DNA of 64,000 nt from Parapristionchus giblindavisi (Eukaryota > Nematoda > Chromadorea > Rhabditida > Diplogasteridae): contig CALSFV010000211.1 in the NCBI GenBank assembly GCA_943737045.1, positions 1,272,501-1,336,500 on the forward strand. The letters are read 5' to 3'. Every line of letters begins with the position of its first letter. Position 1 is the first letter of the stretch. The notes below the pieces were generated by a model that searched no databases, was not told the DNA's origin, and worked only from the letters and a program-made list of their open reading frames with translations. Shown here piece after piece: positions 45,341 to 57,640 of this stretch. A program made the position numbers and the translations under genes.

Positions 45341-45694
45341 TCTACCTGTTCATTAATTATGTGCCCGAGATGTGAAATTCTTTTTTTTAACTTCATTTTG
45401 TTATTAAAGTTCACACTGATAAGATCTCCTCTTTTATAGCTTTAAAGGGAGAGTAACCCCCTTGAAAAAAAACAAAGTCCGGAAAATCAGTTTTGAATTC
45501 CCTCGAATCTAAAATTGGCGTCTTACAACGATAACTCTGCCACGACATACGATGTGTTGCCTGACATTGATTGAAAAGTAATTTTGCATACTAGTTTTGC
45601 ATGTCACACCGATAATTTAGCTTGCTATATGCAAATCGCAATATACAGATCCCATCAAGCCTTATCTCACGCCTTATAACATCACCTTCAACTG

Positions 45695-45765
45695 TTATCC
45701 ATAGTCTAATGGTATGTGTCCTGTTGAAGTAACGATCGAGCGGGTTCGAGTCCTGACCCTTGCTA
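45695..45765 (+). other. tRNA-like sequence
   Basis: An A-box-like TAGTCTAATGGTATG and a B-box-like GGGTTCGAGTCC are spaced as in a tRNA. The arms do not close into a full cloverleaf. It is a tRNA-derived module in element C. Confidence 0.4.
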
Positions 45766-46470
45766 ATGCTTTTTGTCATTATTTCCTATATCTGTGGCAG
45801 AGTTATCGCGTTGGGGAACAATTGCGCGAATTCAAACACTGAAAAGTAGAGGGGTTACTGTCCCTTTAAAAATCACAGCAAAACATTTCAATCTTTCGAC
45901 AACAACAAAATCAGCAAAAGGCAGGGGGGATCGAACTTATGAGAGTCAAAAATAAGCGCAGCCAAATTATCCACTACACCACAAGTACTTGTTTGGGTAG
46001 CTGATAGAAGAGTTCATGAACCCATCCGGATGATTTGTGTAGGATATCATAGGAATTTCCAAACCACATAGCCGAATTTCAATGTCAATTTTATCGAAGT
46101 TCATAAACATTTGAGATTGCTTATCAACGGTGTCTTATCAGAATCGGATACTGATTTGAATAGTATATGTCACTAGTCATATCTCCACGGAATGTGTTAT
46201 GGTTCCCTTGTTTGAATTAGACAAGGATTCGAATGCACCCACTCCCGGATTGGATTCGAAATAAACTTTTTATGAAACGCCGCTAAACTTTGGTGTAGTC
46301 ACCCCCTGAGGCGAATTTTCAATTGCAAGGAATTTCCAAGTACCAGTGAGCTTCACTCATGGAGCCTGAAATTATGATGCATAAAACAGAGAAATCCATT
46401 CTTCGTCCATACCGCACCTATGTGGATTTTCTTTCTCAGATAGCGTGTTTTATTGATTGATCATTTGCAG

Positions 46471-46551
46471 GATACGGTGACGCATCTGGCCGCAGAGCCT
46501 CCCGCCAGTAAGAAGGGCGAACCGGTGGAGAGGAAGAAGAACACGGAGAAG
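46471..46551 (+). pseudogene. Isolated candidate exon of unknown gene
   Basis: 81 nt, phase 0 at both ends, after a TTTGCAG acceptor and before GTATGA. It encodes a charged peptide containing THLAAEPPASKKGEPVERKK. It lies between the SPT6-like and the L1CAM-like exons and could belong to either. No homology is recognised. Confidence 0.3.
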
Positions 46552-46706
46552 GTATGAGGGGATGGATACGATGATGATACAGTTATTAAAGAAACGTAAA
46601 TGATTTATGTAATGGAAAATAATGATAGTATTGTGTATAAGTAATGTGATATACTGAGGGATTGTTGTACTTGTGATGGCATACGATATCTTCTGTGAAT
46701 ATCATA

Positions 46707-48035
46707 CACTAGCGGACAAAAAGATGCCACATTATATATTTTCGAGAATATTTCCTGTAGGGATCGAGGTAATATGGTATGGCTTATACATCATACACAT
46801 ACACTGTTGTGTACTATACTAGAAGCCAAGTCCGCGAAAAGAAATAAAGAAATTGCGGAGTCTGTGCTTTTGTATGATTTTGATGTTCTCGTTGATTTGT
46901 TGTAAAAATTTGTATCGTCCTCTGCAAAACGTTTTTTTTCTCAATTCTATTTATGTAGGTATTGTATACAGCGGATGAGCAGACCACATAGCACACACAA
47001 TATGGGTAGCTAAGGACAGGAGAGAATAGCCAACTGGCAGTATCCAGGACGTACCCAAAAGCAACTTTATAATCAAATCAATATCGAACAGTAATCGATT
47101 TCTGATTTCCGAAAACATAGGGAAGCTCAGTGTGCTGCGACCTGCAAGAATAACTATTCTAGACCTCACATCTGCTGTCGTTTTGCTGATAAGGACTTCC
47201 TAAACATCTCTATGTAGTTATGACCATAGTTTTACTTTTTTCTTATATTTCTTGTCGAATTTCCTTTGCTGATCAGCCCAATCATTACGTACGTAATATT
47301 CATCCCCACACCAAGTATGTATGACCACATGGACAAGGATCTGCGAAAAAATTGCGATGTTATAAAAACATTAAAGAGATGTGCAGAGTTGTGCGGAATG
47401 TTCTTCTAACATCGCGATTTCTTTGCAGACCATGTACATGTGGTCATACATTCTTGGAGTGCGGATGAATATTACGTACGTAATGATTGGGCTGATTAGC
47501 AAAGGAAATCAGGCAAGAAATATAAGAAAAAAGTGAAACTATCGTCACTAGAGATGTATAGGACGTCCTTTTTCAGCAAGATGACAGCTGATGTGAGGTC
47601 TACCCCAGTTATTCCAGCTGGCCTTAGCACACTGAGCTTCCCTATGCCTGCAGAGATCAGAAATCGATTCGATGTTGATTTGATTTCAAATTTGCTAATG
47701 GGCACGTCCTGGATATAGCCCGTTGGTTATTCTCTCCTGTCCTTAGCTACTCAGATTATGTACGCAATGGGGTCTACCCGTCCACTGCCTACAATACCTA
47801 CATAAATAGAATTGAGAAGTGCTTTACAAAGGACGATAAAAATTTTAACATAAAATCCATGAAAATTTTCTATATTTCTTTTCGCGGACTTGGCTTCTAG
47901 TATAGTTGGTTATACCACACAATATATGTTTGGTTATATGTTTGTGTATGATGTATAAGCCATACCAAAGTACCTCGATCCCTACATGAAATATTCTTGA
48001 AAATATATAATGTGGCATCTTTTTGTCCGCTAGTG
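46707..48035. mobile_element. Foldback element D, palindromic over nearly its whole length
   Basis: Ends CACTAGCGGACAAAAAGATG and its complement. The two halves pair from the ends to a centre near 47,375 (for example GTATGTATGACCACATG against CATGTGGTCATACA). TA precedes the left end. A diverged half copy is at about 62,612-63,115. No open frame of note. Confidence 0.82.
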
Positions 48036-48267
48036 CAAGACTCGAATAACACTTGTAAGTGTCGGCCATAAATTTTTTTTCAACTCACTTTTGCAGAACT
48101 ATAAGCTGATCCGCAATTGTGATACATTGGCCCGATTATAAACTGACTCGTAAAATTTCTTATTTTTCCCTTTTTTGGCTAAATATGTGACAAAGTGATC
48201 CGTGTTTGATAATCCGACCAATTTATAAACTGACCCGTAGCCACATTGTGGGTATTCGAAAATGCAT

Positions 48268-48852
48268 GGTGCCGGCACAGTCGAAAAATTAAATTTTGTG
48301 GGTCGCGGTTCTCAAGGGTGCTATGACGATGGTCATGTCCGTTTTGCACCTAGAGCCACCGTTGAGGCCGGACGACGTGGTGTTGAAATAGGGTTTTTTG
48401 TCTTTTCTCGTCACCAAGTGGTGCTAAAATTTGGAGATACCGGAATGGCTTCAGGACCCCATAGAACAACTTTCAGCCAATTTGCGCCTGCGAAATTCGA
48501 GAAAATCAACTTTAAGTTTAGTTTTTTTATGTGGTCCTTAAGCCATTCCGGTCCGATCTATGTATCTCTCAAAATACACTTTTGACTTTGAGTGAAATTC
48601 CTGTTTTTTTGAAAATTTCTGAAACTTGTTCGTGAAAAATGAATTAAACAGGCGTGATCGCCATCAAATACTGCCCCTAGGGGGCGTAGTCTGCAAATGT
48701 TAGTACAGTCGGTTGAGGAGAAATTACTAGAAATGCTATTTCAACGTCTTCTGGACTAAACGGTGACTCTAGGTGCAAAATGAAAATGATCATCGTCATC
48801 AGCACCCTTGACAAGCCCAATCAACAAATTTTGATTTTTTGACTGTACCAGA
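48268..48852. mobile_element. Inverted-repeat element R
   Basis: CACAGTCGAAAAATT and AATTTTGATTTTTTGACTGT ends, with inner arms CAAGGGTGCTATGACGATGG opposite CCATCGTCA-like sequence. Its interior resembles the centre of the element at 58,931-59,976. Confidence 0.65.
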
Positions 48853-49140
48853 TTTCGCTGAAAAAAAAAGCTAATCGATCATCAATCAATGAATTCCCCT
48901 TTGCAGTTGTGGGCGCAGCGGTCGCTCCTATCGAGCAGTACGTCTATCAGTCAGCGCCCGTCGTCCTGCAGGGCACCACACACAAGCTGCACTGCTTCTT
49001 GTCTGGACAGTAAGTGGTTTATCTTCGATCTTTGGTTTTTGATTTTTGAACCCTGATATCTCGCGCTAAGTTCACACACTCGTAAATCTACGACGATCTA
49101 TCTCGATCTAATTGTGCAGTACTTGATGCTGTCAGATGTA

Positions 49141-52100
49141 CAGTACCGTGCAAAAGTCCGGCCCCAAAATTTGAATCGCTATAACTTTCTTTGTACTTGA
49201 CCGATCGACCCCTGGTTTGTTTTATTAAATAGTGTGAAAATTGGAGAAAATTTGTATGGTATCGATTATTACCTACGCTGATGAAATGATTTCATCATAA
49301 TTGAAATGCCAGGGTGTGATCGTAAAAATAGGTTTATTCTCAGGTAGATTTTTTTCCGTTAGCCCATTTTTTCTGTGAGGAATGAACAACTATCGGTGAA
49401 CATTTTAAGCCATTAACCACAATGCTTGCATATCGCTCCGAGGAATGAGCTAATTTCGCCTGACCCAACAAAATTTCATAAAAATGTCGTAAGTCAGTCT
49501 GTAGTTGAGCTACGGGCCTCAGATTCAACAAGTATTATCACATGGTCATAGGACACCACCATGCAAATTTTGGAAGGATTCTGCTTCTTGAAGAGAAATT
49601 CGAAAAATATCCCAAACCATATTTTAGTTTTTTTCTCTTTTTTTCAAAACCGGTTTTTCTAAAAATCTGAAAAGTTGCTATGATGTGCCTAAACATCTAC
49701 CTAACACATCTACATAGTGGCGAGATTACAAGAGTTCAATTACGACTTTGCCCATAAAAATACCATTGACAGTCAAAGTGGACGAAACCCAATTTCGTTC
49801 GCTATGGAGAACGATTTCTGGTCAATAACACAGTATTTTATATTAACTAAGATCAGATTTTGTACCAAGTGTTTAATAAGTACATTTACTATAATTATCC
49901 TTAATTTCGTTCCACTATTGGACATTCCACCTTTTTTATTTGTCTCTTTTCTCGCAAAATTCCACTCTGACTGTCAATGGTATTTTTATGGACAAAGTCG
50001 TAATTGACCTCCTGTAATCTCGCCACTTTGTAGATGTGTTAGGTAGATGTTTGGGCACATCATACCAAATTTTTAGCTTTATAGAAAAAAAACCGTCTAG
50101 GAAATACCGTATACTATGGGATAGTATGGGATTTTTTTCGAATTTTCTCTTCAAGAAGCGGAACCCTTCCGAAATATGCATGGTGGTGCCCTATGACCAT
50201 GTGATAATAGTTGTTGAATCGGAGGCCCGTAGATCAACTACAGACTGAATTTCGACATTTTTACGAAATTTTGATGGGTCAGGCGAAATTAGCTAATTCC
50301 TCGGAGCGATATGCAAGCAATGTGGATAATGGCTTAAAACATTCACCGATAGTTGTTCATTCCTCACAGAAAAATTGGACTAATAGAAGAAATCTACTTG
50401 AGAATAAACCTTTTTTTTTTATCACACCCTGGCATTTCAATTATGATGAAATCATTTCATCAGCGTAGGTAATAATCGATACCATACAAATTTTCTCCAA
50501 TTTTCACACTATTTAAGAGACCGGCTCGGTAAGACTCGAGCATTTCGACCTCCCGCCGGACATTCGCGAGGACTTTCGATCTGGCCCTCTATACTTTCAT
50601 CATAGTATAGAGGGCCAGATCGAAAGTCAGACACATACCGGGGGCAGACTGACGAAAGTTATAGTGAAAATGCCCTGAGGCTCAAACCCGGCTCACATAT
50701 GTCACATAAAATAAAAAAAATTGAAAAATTCATAACTTTTAAATCGCGATAGCTAGGACTATTATTTCTTTTTTATTAGTGAATAACAAGCCATGCACTC
50801 TTATAAACACAGGTGAACAATAATATCAAATCGTTCTGAATATGTTTTTTTCATGTCTAATTTTCAGATTTTTCTACTTATATCCTCGTTGTACAGATAG
50901 CGCAAGCAATGACATAGTACACATTGTAACCCTGACAATTGTGTACACAGTTGTCACATTCCCTTGGCAATCCAAGTTTTCAGAAGCATCGAGAATTGCA
51001 ACCGAATGTGAGATATGTGTAAATTGCAAAAATCGTAAATTAAATTTCTTGAAATTCGCAAGAGTAAGAGGTAGCTTTATTATGTCATTTTACTCGAAGT
51101 GATGCGCGTACACAGTAAAAATATAGAGATACACTCGGACTGCATTTCAAAAAAATTTTACAAAAAATTTTTTTATTTTTATTTTTTTCAACCCCCACAT
51201 TGAGTCGGCCGTCAAGGCAAGTTGATTCATAGGGCGGATGGTAGCTGATGCATGTCCGTTTGCGAAAACAACTGCAATGTGAAGAATCGTCGTTTCGCAG
51301 ATCTCGAAATTATTTTTTAAAATTATTAAACTTGAATATTTATATGTTTTTTTCCATATAAATCGGTTGGAAAGTAGCGTATGGCAACCAAAGTTGTACC
51401 TTTGTTATCAATAGGAGTGTACTGTACTGCCCTACCGTAACCGTCAGGAATCCCGAACTCTGTTTTTTTTTTTCAGTCGATCCATTATTTTCAACCATGA
51501 CCCCGGGTTCATGGTTGAAAATGGCTGAGGTCGAAAAATTCGTGATGATCCGAGACCAAATACTATTTGGCATTATATCAACAGTGGGCCAACTTTTATT
51601 TTTAGGGATACCGTAACTCGCATTACCGTAATAGTAATGCACGCACCTGAATTTTCCGAGAATTTCACAACATTATTATGGGATACTGTAGCTAGATTAC
51701 GGTAATTCGAGTTACGGTATCCATAAAAATAAAAGTTGACCCACTGTTGATATAATGCCACATAGTATTTGGTGTGGGACCATCATGAATTTTTCGACCT
51801 CAGCCATTCTCCACCATGAACCCGGGGTCATGGATGAGAATCATGGATCGACTGTGAAAAAAATCAGTTCGCGATTCCTGACGGTTACGGTAGTGCAGTA
51901 CAGTACACTCCTACTGATAACAAAGGCACAACATTGGTTGCCATACGCCACCTACCAACCGATTTATATGAAAAAAACATATAAATATTCAAGTTTAATA
52001 ATTAAAAAAATAATTTCGAGATCTGCGAAACGACGATTCTTCACATTGCAGTTGTTTTCGCAAACGGACATGCATCAGCTACCATCCGCCCTATGAATCA

Positions 52101-52820
52101 ACTTGCCTTGACGGCCGACTCAATGTGGGGGTTGAAAAAAATAAAAATAAAATAATTTTTTTACAATTTTTTTGAAATGTTGTCTGAGTCTATTTGCGTA
52201 TTTTTCTATGGGCTAACTCTTACTCTTGCGAATTTCAAGAAATTTAATTTTCAATTTTTGCAATTTACACATATCTCACATTCAGTTGCAATTCTCGATG
52301 CTTCTGAAAACTTGGATTGCCAAGGGAATGTGACCACTATGTACATAATTGTCAGGGCTACAATATGAACTATGTCATTGCTTGCGCTATCTGTTCAACG
52401 AGGATATAAGAAGAAAAATCTGAAAATCAGACACGAAAAAACATATTCAGAACTATATGATATTATTGTTCACCTGTGTTTATAAGGGTGCATGACATGT
52501 TATTCACTAATAAAAAGAAGTAAAAGTCCTAGCTATTGCGATTGAAAAATTATGAATTGTTATTTTTTTTATTTTATGTGACATATGTGAGCCGGGTTTG
52601 AGCCGTAGGGCATTTTCACTATAACTTTTGTCGGTCTGCCCCCGGTATGTGTCTATGATGAAAGTATCGAGAGTCAGATCGAAATTCCTCGCGAATGTCC
52701 GGACCATGCTCGAGTCTTACCGAGCCGGTCTCTTAATAAAACAAACCTGGGGTCGCTCGGTTAGGTACGAAGAAAGTAATAGCGATTCAAATTTTGGGGC
52801 CGGACTTTTGCACGGTACTG
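49141..52820. mobile_element. TA-flanked foldback element E, split by a younger foldback
   Basis: CAGTACCGTGCAAAAGTCCG at the left and its complement at the right lie between TA dinucleotides (49,139-49,140 and 52,821-52,822). Without the insertion at 50,516-52,733 it is a palindrome of about 1.46 kb. Same family as 55,649-57,037. CAGT ends and TA target fit Tc1/mariner-type elements. Confidence 0.88.
50516..52733. mobile_element. Foldback element F2 nested in element E
   Basis: AGAGACCGGCTCGGTAAG and its complement form the ends, with TA at 50,514-50,515 and 52,734-52,735. The element is 2.2 kb and palindromic through to a centre near 51,670, except for a short extra hairpin (CTTTCGATCTGGCCCTCTAT and its complement) in the left arm. 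A shorter relative is at 63,120-63,560. Confidence 0.88.
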
Positions 52821-53173
52821 TATGGTTCTCAGATAGGTGAATGGTGTATTGTGGTGTACTTTACCTCCTGTATGGAATGGCTGGGGCTAGTTTGATCAGG
52901 ACATGCCGAAAGCTGTATGTAGAGAAAGTGTTGAAATCCAGTCGTAGCAGTTATTGATTGATTATTGATGCTGATTATTGATTGAGTTTGTCATTGCAGA
53001 GCTACAGTGCAAGGGTGGAACGAAGAGGGACGAGCGCTACTTGATTGAAGGAACGAGACTGACCATTTATGATGTCCGAAAGGTATGATGATTATTGATT
53101 ATTGATTGATTTGCCTTTACATTTGATCTTCAACAGCGGTGAACCATGATCAGTACATCTAGCTAGCCAGCTA

Positions 53174-53288
53174 CAGTGTAGCCTAAAAGGCATGGGACAC
53201 TTTTTTTAAAATAACTTTTGATCCAGGAAAGCAATCAAGCTGATCTTTTGAGTATACAGAATCAATATACAGAATTTATCAGGGAATA
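53174..53288. mobile_element. Terminal repeat of an element, left copy
   Basis: GTAGCCTAAAAGGCATGGGA and about 110 following bases match, inverted, the sequence at 61,320-61,457. TA adjoins both (53,172-53,173; 61,458-61,459). The match resumes at 54,506-54,545 beyond a nested insertion. Confidence 0.65.
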
Positions 53289-54505
53289 TCGCGCCCGTCA
53301 CGAGAGAATTGAGATGAGAGTGGGAATGATTAAAAATGATGAAATGAGTTAGGACCATTTTGGACATCCCTAGGCATGCCCTACCAGAACCCACAGTCTC
53401 ATTGTTCAATTTTAATTTTGGTGCTCAATACACCGGTTCGGTAAGGTGAAGTCCCAACTTTGAGCGCGAATTTCTCGCTTCTGGTGCGTTTTGGCGGAAA
53501 AGTGTCAAAAGAGTGACCCCCGCTCTTTTTTCTTGCTCTATCGATCTAAACAAACCCGAGGTCATAAAAATGATTCTGAACATAGCTTCACTTCGAAGCA
53601 AGTAACTCAAAAATTTAGGAAAAGGGGGTACTCTTCTTCCAGTATGATATTAAGTTTTTCATGCGCTTTCGAATGAGGGGTTTGCGAAAAAAATACGTTA
53701 ATGCGTTCGTATGGTTCATCCCCTTGGAAATTTCCTGATGATTTGAAGTCATTTTCGCCCAACCACAATCTCTCGATTCACACACTCTCTGGCCGGAGAG
53801 TGAAAGAAATACGGAGGAGAGAAAGGGAGAAAACGATATGTTTCATTCCGCACCGCGCGCTCGAGACCGTGCGGTGCAGCATGGAATGGAATGGAATGAA
53901 AAGGAATGGGCGAGAGAGTGTGTAAAACTAGAGATTGCGAGTGGCGAAAATTACTTCAAATCATCAAGAAATTTCCAAGGGGAAGAACCATACGAACGCA
54001 TTAACGTATTTTTTTTTCGCAAACCCATCATTCGAAAATGCATGAAAAACTTAATAACATACTGGAAGGAGAGCACCCCCTTTTCCTAAATTTTCGAGTT
54101 ATTTGCTTTGAAGTGAAGCTTTGTTCAGAATCATTTTCATGACCTCGGGTTTGTTTAGATCGATATAGCAAGAAAAAAGAGCGGGGGTCACTCTTTTGAC
54201 ACTTTTCCGCTAAAACGCACCAGAAGCGAGAAATTCGCGCTCAAAGTTGGGACTTTATATATTTATCTACGTGTCGAGCACGCAACAATACTTTACCTTA
54301 CCGAACCGGTGTATTGAGCCCCAAAATGAAAATTGAACAATGAGACTTTGGGTTCTTTCTTGGACTTTGGGTAAATGTATTGTATAGGGCATGTCCAAAA
54401 ATGCTTGTCCTAGGGATGTCCAAAAATGGTCCTAACTCATTTCACCATTTTTGCTTCATTCCGAAAAATAGCCATTTTATCTCAATTCTCTCGTGACGGG
54501 CGTGA
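53289..54505. mobile_element. Foldback element F, nested, TA target
   Basis: TCGCGCCCGTCACGAGAGAA and its near-complement (ending CGGGCGTGA) bound 1,217 bp between TA dinucleotides (53,287-53,288 and 54,506-54,507). Removing it rebuilds the sequence seen uninterrupted in reverse at 61,330-61,370. The halves pair over most of their length. Confidence 0.85.
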
Positions 54506-54594
54506 TATTACCATGATGTGTTGGTGAAATTAAATTAGTTCACTTAGTGAAAGGTCCTGTTCTTTGTTGGAGTGTAGACATCTACTAGTTCTGC

Positions 54595-55645
54595 ACAGGC
54601 ACAAAAACCGGAATAACTTTGACTCCGTTTTCGAGCTGTAGCCTGGTTGCAGATTTGACCCCGAAAATTTAAAACTCAGCTTCTTGATATGCTAACGACC
54701 CGTTCTAAATGATGCTAGTGATAAGCTATGTTTATTCCCAGAATATGGTAGTCATAGCTCTTCATTCGCCCTCACGACATGAAAAATATATTTTTACTGA
54801 TTTTGATACCCTACCGTTCCGAGGGTCTTCTGAAATTATGGTTCCTCAGCAATAAAAAAAAATTGGGCTCCTGGGGCAGAATTCGATGGTGATGATGGCT
54901 GTCTACTTAATTTGTTTTGAAAATTTTCCAAAAGTACTGAAAATGGAACTTTTGATCGAGACGGTTGCGCCACTAGTGAGTAGCACAGTGTGAACCGTCG
55001 TGACGAGAGGATTCCAAAGATGTATTTTGAGCTCTTATCTCCGTTGAGGAATCTTTCATGGTAACGATATAGTGATTTGCCGCGCGCTCCCTCGCACTCT
55101 CTCATTTCCGCACGCTATCTCGCCACTCTCGAGAGTGCGAGAGAGCGCGCGGATTTGAGAGAGTCATCATACAAGACATGTTAAACATGTTTCAGAGGGT
55201 AACTGCTCACTATATCGAGACTATGAAAGCTTTCTCAACGGAGATATGAGTTCAAAATACGTCGTTGGAATCCTCTCGTCACGCCTGTACGAACGGTTGT
55301 ACTCGCTGGGGACGCAAACATATCACAATAAAACAAGTTGCATTTTTCGGACTTCTGGAAAATTTTCAAAACAAACGATGCAGACAGCCATCATCGTCAT
55401 CGAATTCAGCCCCAGGAGCCCAATTTGCATACCTCTAGCTCAACTATGGACCGAGTACGGCTTGAAAAAGTGATCTTACCCTAATCCCGCCCAGGCGTTG
55501 CGCGACCACTGGGGGCCAAAATGAACATGTACATTTTCATCAGCGAGGTCGATAACACCTACACACAAGTTTTGAGGGTATCAAAATTTTTGGCCTGTGC
55601 CCACCCTCCCCCAGATTTGCCCGACTCTTGCACAAACGGCCTCTT
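54595..55645. repeat. Inverted repeat centred near 55,130
   Basis: 54,780-55,130 pairs with 55,140-55,450 (for example CATCATCACC against GATGACGATG, and GAGGATTCCAAAGATGTATTTT against AAAATACGTCGTTGGAATCCTC). The centre is rich in GAGAGTGCGAGAG. Only parts of the arms align well. Confidence 0.6.
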
Positions 55646-55648
55646 ATA

Positions 55649-57037
55649 CAGTACCGTGCAAAAGTCTGGACGCAAAATTCGAATCGTTATAGCTTTTTAC
55701 GTACTTGGCCGATAGGCCTCGGATAATTTTATTATATTGTATGACCATTGGAGAAAATTGTGATTGTATCGATTATTACCTACGACGATGAAATGATTTC
55801 ATCATACTTGAAATTCCGAGGTGTGATCGTAAAAATAGGTTTGTTCTCAGGTAGATGTCTTCTTTCAGTCCAATTTTTTGCGAGGAAAGAATAATAATAA
55901 TAATAATAATATACTTTATGCGGTGCAAAAGTAAAGTATAATTCTGATAAAATATATGATAGGCAGTGGAGTACGCATAAATACGATGCTACGACTTGGG
56001 TAGCAAAGATGAAAATTACAATAAAGTGAAATTCCTACAAAGACGGTAATGAAGCGATGGATTTTCGGAAAGATTTGACAGAAGGACATATTATAATATT
56101 ATTATGAAGCTGATTCCAAGAGTTGACTATACGATTAGAAATGAAATTGGCAAAGCGAGTGGATTTAATAATATGTGAAGAACTATCGGTGAATGTTTTA
56201 AGCCATTAACCACATTGATTGCATACAAGGAATGAGCGATTTACGTCTGACCCATTAAAATTTCGTAAAAATGCCATAACTCAGTCTGCAATTGAGCTAG
56301 AGGCCTCCGATTCCAGGAGTTTAGGCACGTCATGACAATTTTTGTATATTTTTAGAAAAACCGGCTGGGAATATGGTATGGATTTTTTTTCTAATTTTCT
56401 CTTCAAGAGCCGGAAACCTTCCGAAATTGACATGGTTCTGCCCTATGAATAGGCGACAATACTCCTGGAATCGGAGGCCTGTACCTCAATTGCAGACTGA
56501 GTTATGGCATTTTTACGAAATTTTAATGGGTCAGACGTAAATCGCTCATTCCTTGTAAGCAATCAATGTGGTTAATGGCTTTAAACATCCACCAATAGTT
56601 GTTCTTTCCTGATAAAAAAATTGGACTAACAGAAAAAAATCTGCCTACGAATAAACCTATTTTTACGATCACACCTCGGAATTTCAAGTATGATGAACTC
56701 ATTTTATTGCCGTAGGTAATAATCGATACCATCATAATTTTCTCCGATGTTCATGCTATACATCCATGGGCGCCAACATGAGGGTGCCTCCTGTAAAATT
56801 AGGGACTTTCGAAATTTTGAGGACTGCCCCTGTAAATAATGACATTTAGGTAAAAATTTTGGAGAAAAAAGAAGGCTCCCTGTAAAATTATCCATATTTC
56901 ATTCGGATGCCCCTTGTAGAATCGAACTACCCCGCCCATGTATGATGCTATATAATAAAATTAAATCGAGGCCGATCGGCCAAGTACATAAAAAGTTATA
57001 ACGATTTGAATTTTGTGTCCAGACTTGCACGGTACTG
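55649..57037. mobile_element. TA-flanked foldback element G (same family as E)
   Basis: CAGTACCGTGCAAAAGTCTG to its complement, between TA at 55,647-55,648 and 57,038-57,039. It is 1,389 bp including a 192-bp gain from MITE family H copy 4. Interior blocks (GTATCGATTATTACCTACG, GATGAAATGATTTCATCATA) are shared with element E. Confidence 0.9.
56761..56944. mobile_element. MITE family H, copy 4, inside element G
   Basis: 184 bp, CATCCATGGGCG to CGCCCATGTATG, with a perfect ATGCTATA duplication (56,753-56,760 and 56,945-56,952). It postdates element G. Confidence 0.92.
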
Positions 57038-57299
57038 TACACTACTTGCAGTAAACTTACGTCTAACTAGAAGTAGATTTGTAAGTCTACTTCATGTGGG
57101 AATGATGAGTAAACTATTAGTTTTGAAATACCAGAGTGTGGCCGGTCACTCTTCCGTCACTGGTCAGCCATTAATATTCACGCGCCCACTTTGCAGATTA
57201 CGTGGGAGGGCGCGACGCTGGCCTGCCTCGAGCACAATATCGTGAAGACGAACAGCCACGGGCGCGGCAAGATCGTCCTGACCAAGGTGAGAATTATGT

Positions 57300-57640
57300 T
57301 CAGAGAAAGATGGTCCATGGCTATCCACCCGTGGGATAGACCCAAGCGCAACATTTTATGAATACCCACACGCAAAATAGGACCAGTGACGGACTGTGAA
57401 TAGCCCAAAAAAATCATATTTTTAGGCAGAAACGCGAGTGTGTACATTAAAACGGTGAAATTCCCAAGAAGATCGTCAATTTATGGTCCAATTTGGGTAC
57501 CCATAAAATGAAGAAAAAAATTTGGGCTATCTCACGAGATAACCAGAGACCATCACTGAACAAGAAAATGAATGGACGATTTTCAAGTACCCACCCACGA
57601 CTTCGTGGGATAGGGGGCGCAGTCCATCACTGATTTTGTT
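57300..57640. repeat. Repeats with CACCCGTGGGATAG motif
   Basis: GATGGTCCATGGC and CAGAGACCATCACTG blocks and repeated GTGGGATAG, CACGAGATAA motifs in the intron after exon 57,197-57,286. Incomplete inverted structure. Confidence 0.4.

Larger units (their letters stand above)
44575..46220. mobile_element. Nested inverted-repeat element C with tRNA-like arms
   Basis: The ends ACAAGGGAACCATAGCACAT and its diverged complement bound about 1.6 kb. Each arm carries the same tRNA-like block (GTGGTGTAGTGGATAATTTG, with a B-box-like GAGTTCGATCCCC; 44,838-44,900 plus, and its inverse at 45,905-45,980). A further inverted repeat is nested inside at 45,035-45,340, and another tRNA-like block is at 45,695-45,765. 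Confidence 0.75.
42268..46308. mobile_element. 4 kb composite of nested foldback elements
   Basis: The outer arms are GGACCACACCACAGTTTGGC near 42,270 and its diverged complement near 46,270-46,308, continuing inward through CGAATCCTTGTC. Inside lie family K copy 3, an (AT)n array, a pair of arms at 42,540-42,740 and 43,740-43,940, the triple 156-bp array, and a nested element at about 44,575-46,220. I see no coding exon in it. Confidence 0.7.
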
